A stretch of 64,000 nt of DNA from Vicia villosa (taxonomy: Eukaryota > Streptophyta > Magnoliopsida > Fabales > Fabaceae), in the NCBI RefSeq assembly GCF_029867415.1, contig NW_026706169.1:1-64000 (forward strand), read 5' to 3'. Within the stretch, counting starts at the first letter, position 1. Each line of letters opens with the position of its first letter. The notes under the pieces are model-generated. The model was not told the origin of the DNA, ran no database searches, and was given only the letters and a program-made list of their open reading frames with translations. Positions 62,251-64,000 of the stretch are shown in pieces. The position numbers and the translations under genes are program-made.

Positions 62251-62763
62251 TGATGTGAATGTCATCGTAATGTTAACAAAACTTTATATAGTTGTTTGCT
62301 ACTCTTTGTTTTGGTGTATTTTACAAGAATAAAGTTTGAATAAAACTATTATCTATTCTATTTTTACTTAGATTCTTAGTCTTAGATCATAAGTAAAATT
62401 AGCCATGAATTTAATCAAAGGATATATTCGTTTATAAATTTTAATCCTATCTTATCAGTTCCAAATTAGGAACCATCTTGGAAAATATCTTAGGGGTGCC
62501 ATTATTCCATAATCATGTCGAAGAGAATTCTTTTTAGTTTATATTTGGTAAAGTGGATATTTGAGTCAATTCATTTTCCTAGGATTGTTTGTTAATAGGT
62601 TGAATGAATGGTTGTAAAATTTAGGTTTGCTAAGTATTTTGGACCGGCCAAAGATGCAACAAGAGAAGACCCACTTTCTGCATCTAAGAAAGTCTAATGA
62701 CTACTCAATTTAGGATATAAATACATCTATGCATGTAATTAGGGGTTAAAAAGGGTCGTGGTC
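62251..62763 (+). other. Peroxidase 3' UTR and spacer to Ogre-like LTR
   Basis: A polyadenylation-type AATAAA lies at 62328-62333, about 80 bp after the stop. Nothing else was recognised before the LTR start at 62764. Confidence 0.5.
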
Positions 62764-64000
62764 TGTCATACTCTAATTTTTGACCCCCATGAGATGACAT
62801 ATCTTCAGGATTTTCATCAGGTCGGAGCAAGTACCCAGAGCAGTCACTTCTTCATCTGGCATTTGATCAAGGATGTTCAAAAACAAGAAAACTCAGGCAA
62901 AGGATCAATCAATAGAAGGATTGGTCTCTAAAAATCATAGGACTCAAAAGCTTCACTTTTATATTCACCTATGATTGATTAGACACCCAGTCATCTGAGT
63001 ACAGGTTTACTCAGGTCACCAGACTAGGGTTTTTGAGCCTATCAAGGACTGAAATCAGGGATCACCTTTGGGAAACCCTAAAAAGCTCCAAGACATCTAT
63101 TAAAGACTTCAATCATCTTCAAGTGATCCATACAATAAGATCCACTGGACATCACACCTCAATTCAAGATCCACAGTCACCAATTTCATCTGGTCGACAA
63201 TTAGGGTTTTTAACCTAATTCATCTGAATAGTTGACTTTTAATCAGGGCATGGATCCAAAACTCAAGACATGATTCAAGAACCTCTACTACCTCAATATA
63301 ACCCATTTACATCACTCATTTGAGGAGAAGATCTTAATTCCACACAAAAGTCCAAAATCTCACTTTATCTGAAAAAAGTCAACTGTATGGGATCACCTTT
63401 GACTTTTAAGATTTTTGGTCAAACCATGACTTTCAAAGATCAATATCATCAATATATGGATATTAAAGTCATTTGACCAAATAAATTCAAGAAGAATCAT
63501 CAAGGAGCAAAAAGTCGGGAATTAGGGTTTTTGAGGGCATTGTGGGAACTCAAAATTTCACCTACACAACTCAAAAAAACTTCCAACATGAAAGTTGTAG
63601 ATCTTGCAAAATAAAACAACATCTTACATAGGAACTTTTTTCAAAAGATCAACCATTTAAGAGATTTGGAATTTTGAAGCTTTAGGTTATAAAAACTTAG
63701 AAATTTTTCTAAGTGTTTTAACCTAGTTTTCATCCAACTTTGAGCTCATTTTTCATAATTTTCCCAAATGATTCTGAAGAAACCCCAAACTAATGATTTG
63801 AAGTAGATGTTTAGGGCTTTCCAAATTGTGCTCAACCTTCTTCAAATTCATTTTGAGCTAGGAGTTATGCTTGTTCAAAGTTGGCCTCATGAAGTGAAAT
63901 TATAGGTCATGCCTCATTTTTGAACTTTGAAATTTTGTGCACATGACCTCACTTATGGATGCTACACGACCCATAACACATCTGAAAACATGCCATGCAT
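62764..64000 (+). mobile_element. Ogre-like LTR, 5' part (continues beyond window)
   Basis: It begins TGTCATACTCTAATTTTTGA, the start I associate with Ogre-type LTRs. It continues with phrases common in them, such as TGAAAGTTGTAGATCTTGC and GAGCTAGGAGTTATG, and repeated AGGGTTTTTGAG or AGGGTTTTTAAC. At least 1.24 kb is present without coding sequence, and the 3' end is outside the window, which suits the very long LTRs (several kb) of Ogre elements. It starts about 0.5 kb downstream of the peroxidase. Confidence 0.6.

Overview
The window is nuclear DNA of a large, transposon-rich plant genome. A legume of the pea/vetch/clover group is the best guess: Ogre-type LTRs, a Cassandra TRIM, a Tat/Retand-type Ty3 element, AT-rich spacers and many MITEs. 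This placement is inference. Only two intact host genes are visible: a single-exon N-myristoyltransferase (20781-22085, +) and a four-exon class III peroxidase (60837-62250, +). Almost everything else is mobile DNA, much of it nested.

Left third (1-20414). A unit of about 7.63-7.65 kb is present 2.35 times in tandem (1-2686, 2687-10315, 10316-17967). Each unit joins the 3' part of an Ogre-like LTR, a spacer with MITEs embedded in (TA)n tracts, the 5' half of a Mutator-like element (MULE), and the first half of an LTR inserted in that MULE. The last copy runs on into unique DNA and shows the complete arrangement: a MULE at 14269-20414 with imperfect terminal inverted repeats and an almost perfect 9-bp target duplication. 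It carries a transposase gene that has lost its DDE core, an antisense GRF-zinc-finger gene with one stop, and a 2.16-kb solo LTR with a perfect 5-bp target duplication.

Middle (20415-42293). The NMT gene is followed by a 3.5-kb segment (22772-26276) that recurs at 39410-55509. Both copies carry a TIR-bounded, Pack-MULE-like unit holding fragments of a nuclear gene for a probable mitochondrial protein. Between the copies lie a Stowaway MITE, a 0.7-kb (TA)n block inside a palindrome, and a 5.9-kb non-autonomous Helitron (31011-36930, minus). The Helitron contains a 39-bp minisatellite of about 34 units and two MITEs with 9-bp target duplications. The second copy of the segment has gained a 446-bp hAT element and an 11.56-kb Ty3 element.

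Ty3 element (42294-53851, minus). It has 652/654-bp LTRs, a CTATC target duplication, a primer-binding site and a polypurine tract. Gag-pro-pol is broken by nonsense codons and frameshifts. A spliced antisense gene on the + strand has its own TATA box. A Cassandra TRIM with 5S-rRNA-like LTRs is inserted in the reverse transcriptase region (49314-50132, GCCGG duplication).

Right end (55490-64000). A decayed Ty1/copia element on the minus strand is followed by the peroxidase gene, and then by the start of another Ogre-like LTR that leaves the window. All boundaries were read by eye; family names rest on recognised motifs, not on database searches.
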